From an uncultured Clostridia bacterium (GTDB lineage: Bacteria > Bacillota > Clostridia > Christensenellales > CASEPJ01), in the NCBI GenBank assembly GCA_949289715.1, contig CASEPJ010000186.1, positions 1 to 7,361 of the forward strand: a stretch of DNA of 7,361 nucleotides. Direction: 5' to 3'. Of the stretch, positions 6,360-7,361 are shown piece after piece. Numbering within the stretch: position 1 is the first letter of the stretch; every line of letters starts with the position of its first letter. The translations under genes were made by a program, and so were the position numbers. The notes below the pieces were generated by a model. It saw nothing but the letters and a program-made list of their open reading frames with translations, searched no databases and had not been told where the DNA came from.

Positions 6360-7310
6360 ATGATATTAAGTGTTAGCAGAAGAACAGATATTCCTGCGTT
6401 TTACAGCGAGTGGTTTATAAATCGTTTGCAGGAGAAATGCGTTTGGGTAAGAAACCCCATGAATTATCACAATATTAGTGAAATTGATTTATCTGCAAAC
6501 ATTGTGGATTGCATAGTTTTTTGGACTAAAAACCCTCAACCGATGTTTAAATATTTAGATTTAATAGAAAAAGATTATAAATTTTATTTTCAATATTCTA
6601 TTAATGCATATGGAAAGGATACGGAACCCAATTTGCCGCAATTAGAAGCAAGAATAGACTGTTTTAAATATTTGTCAAATCGATACGGAAAAAACAGGGT
6701 CATCTGGAGGTATGACCCAATAATTTTAACACCTAAATACGATATTAGATGGCACGAAAAAATGTTTAAATATATAGCAAGGAAATTATGTGGTAATGTA
6801 ACAAAGTGTGTTTTTAGTTTTATCGATGTATACGTTAAAATTAAAAAGAATTTATCAACATTAAACATAAAAACAATAGACGAAAATGCGATGTATGAAA
6901 TATCTAAAACTTTAAAATCAATAGCAGATAATTATGAGTTAAAATTAGAAACATGCTGTGAAGATATTGACTTAATAAATTTAGGAATTAAAAAATCGTG
7001 CTGCATAGACCCTGTTTTAATATCGAACATTATAGATTATAAAATAAAAGTGAATAAAGATAAAAATCAAAGACCTTCTTGCGGATGTGTTGAAAGTATA
7101 GACATTGGATATTACAATACATGCAAACACGGATGTATATATTGTTATGCAAATAATAGCAAAAGTACTGTTGTATCAAATTGCTTAAAACATATGCCGT
7201 CATCTAAATTGTTAATAGGACAGAAAGAAGATGACGATAAAATTTATAAAAGAGCGGTAAAAAGTTTTAGAGATTTACAGATGACGTTTTTTGATGAAAA
7301 AAATGATTGA
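6360..7310 (+). CDS. DUF1848 family protein, radical-SAM-like cysteine cluster at C-terminus
   Basis: A 316-residue soluble protein of the uncharacterised DUF1848 family; no reaction is known to me. Family hallmarks in order: SRRTDIPAFY (6-15), WVRNP (29-33), VDCIVFWTKNP (49-59), RYDPI (117-121), LETCCED (196-202), CCIDP (214-218), CGCVESIDIGYYNTC (241-255) and CKHGCIYCYAN (255-265). Cys255, Cys259 and Cys262 form CX3CX2C with an aromatic residue before the last Cys, as in radical SAM [4Fe-4S] sites, but near the C-terminus instead of the start of the barrel. Extra Cys at 199-200, 214-215, 241 and 243 could bind a second cluster or metal. No signal peptide or membrane segment is visible. It is close to full family length and ends in TGA. 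Base use is more AT-rich than the dehydrogenase, which may mean a different history. It is transcribed divergently from the helicase across 1.1 kb. An iron-sulfur, probably SAM-dependent enzyme is inferred. Confidence 0.88.
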   Translation: MILSVSRRTDIPAFYSEWFINRLQEKCVWVRNPMNYHNISEIDLSANIVDCIVFWTKNPQPMFKYLDLIEKDYKFYFQYSINAYGKDTEPNLPQLEARIDCFKYLSNRYGKNRVIWRYDPIILTPKYDIRWHEKMFKYIARKLCGNVTKCVFSFIDVYVKIKKNLSTLNIKTIDENAMYEISKTLKSIADNYELKLETCCEDIDLINLGIKKSCCIDPVLISNIIDYKIKVNKDKNQRPSCGCVESIDIGYYNTCKHGCIYCYANNSKSTVVSNCLKHMPSSKLLIGQKEDDDKIYKRAVKSFRDLQMTFFDEKND

Positions 7311-7361
7311 AATTTTTATATAAATAATAAAGGTAAAAAAGTTTTAAATTTATTTATTTAC
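7311..7361. other. Short AT-rich tail, nothing recognised
   Basis: The 51 bases after the DUF1848 stop contain no hairpin with a T-run and no start codon in a supported frame. AAAGG at 7329-7333 has no ATG behind it within the window. Whether DUF1848 is cotranscribed with a following gene cannot be seen. Confidence 0.5.

Overview
The window is AT-rich bacterial DNA that uses the standard code. Trp is read from TGG, TGA serves as a stop, and the main genes have GAGG/GGAGG-type Shine-Dalgarno sites. By eye, coding GC is about 28-40% and the long intergenic stretch is only about 15% GC. A butanol-dehydrogenase-type iron alcohol dehydrogenase suggests a fermentative, probably anaerobic bacterium. 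A low-GC Firmicute (Clostridia-like) is the simplest guess, but Fusobacteria or Endomicrobia-like lineages cannot be excluded from this sequence alone. No tRNA, rRNA, CRISPR array, transposase or phage gene is visible.

Layout. Positions 1-93 are probably the 3' end of an upstream gene, followed after 32 bases by a complete iron-containing alcohol dehydrogenase (126-1298, +). A perfect 15-bp hairpin at 1320-1353 separates it from a convergent gene on the minus strand (1431-5210). That gene encodes a 1259-residue fusion of a DUF4011-like N-terminus, an Upf1/COG1112-type superfamily 1 helicase with all motifs intact, and a C-terminal PD-(D/E)XK-like (REase_MTES_1575-type) nuclease domain. The helicase gene has its own good promoter. 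Next comes about 1.14 kb with no supportable gene, at very low GC, holding two slightly GC-richer islands, two candidate plus-strand promoters and some short repeats. Last is a complete DUF1848 gene (6360-7310, +), an uncharacterised protein with a radical-SAM-like CX3CX2C cluster near its C-terminus.

How the genes relate. The alcohol dehydrogenase looks like ordinary fermentative or aldehyde-detoxifying metabolism and is transcriptionally insulated from the rest. The helicase-nuclease stands alone as a single-gene unit. Its architecture resembles proteins found among anti-phage systems, but no partner gene is present and a defence role is inference. Its nuclease domain appears to lack one expected catalytic acid (Ser at residue 1182), which is the most notable sequence observation here. 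The DUF1848 gene is transcribed away from the helicase; nothing in the sequence shows that the two act together.
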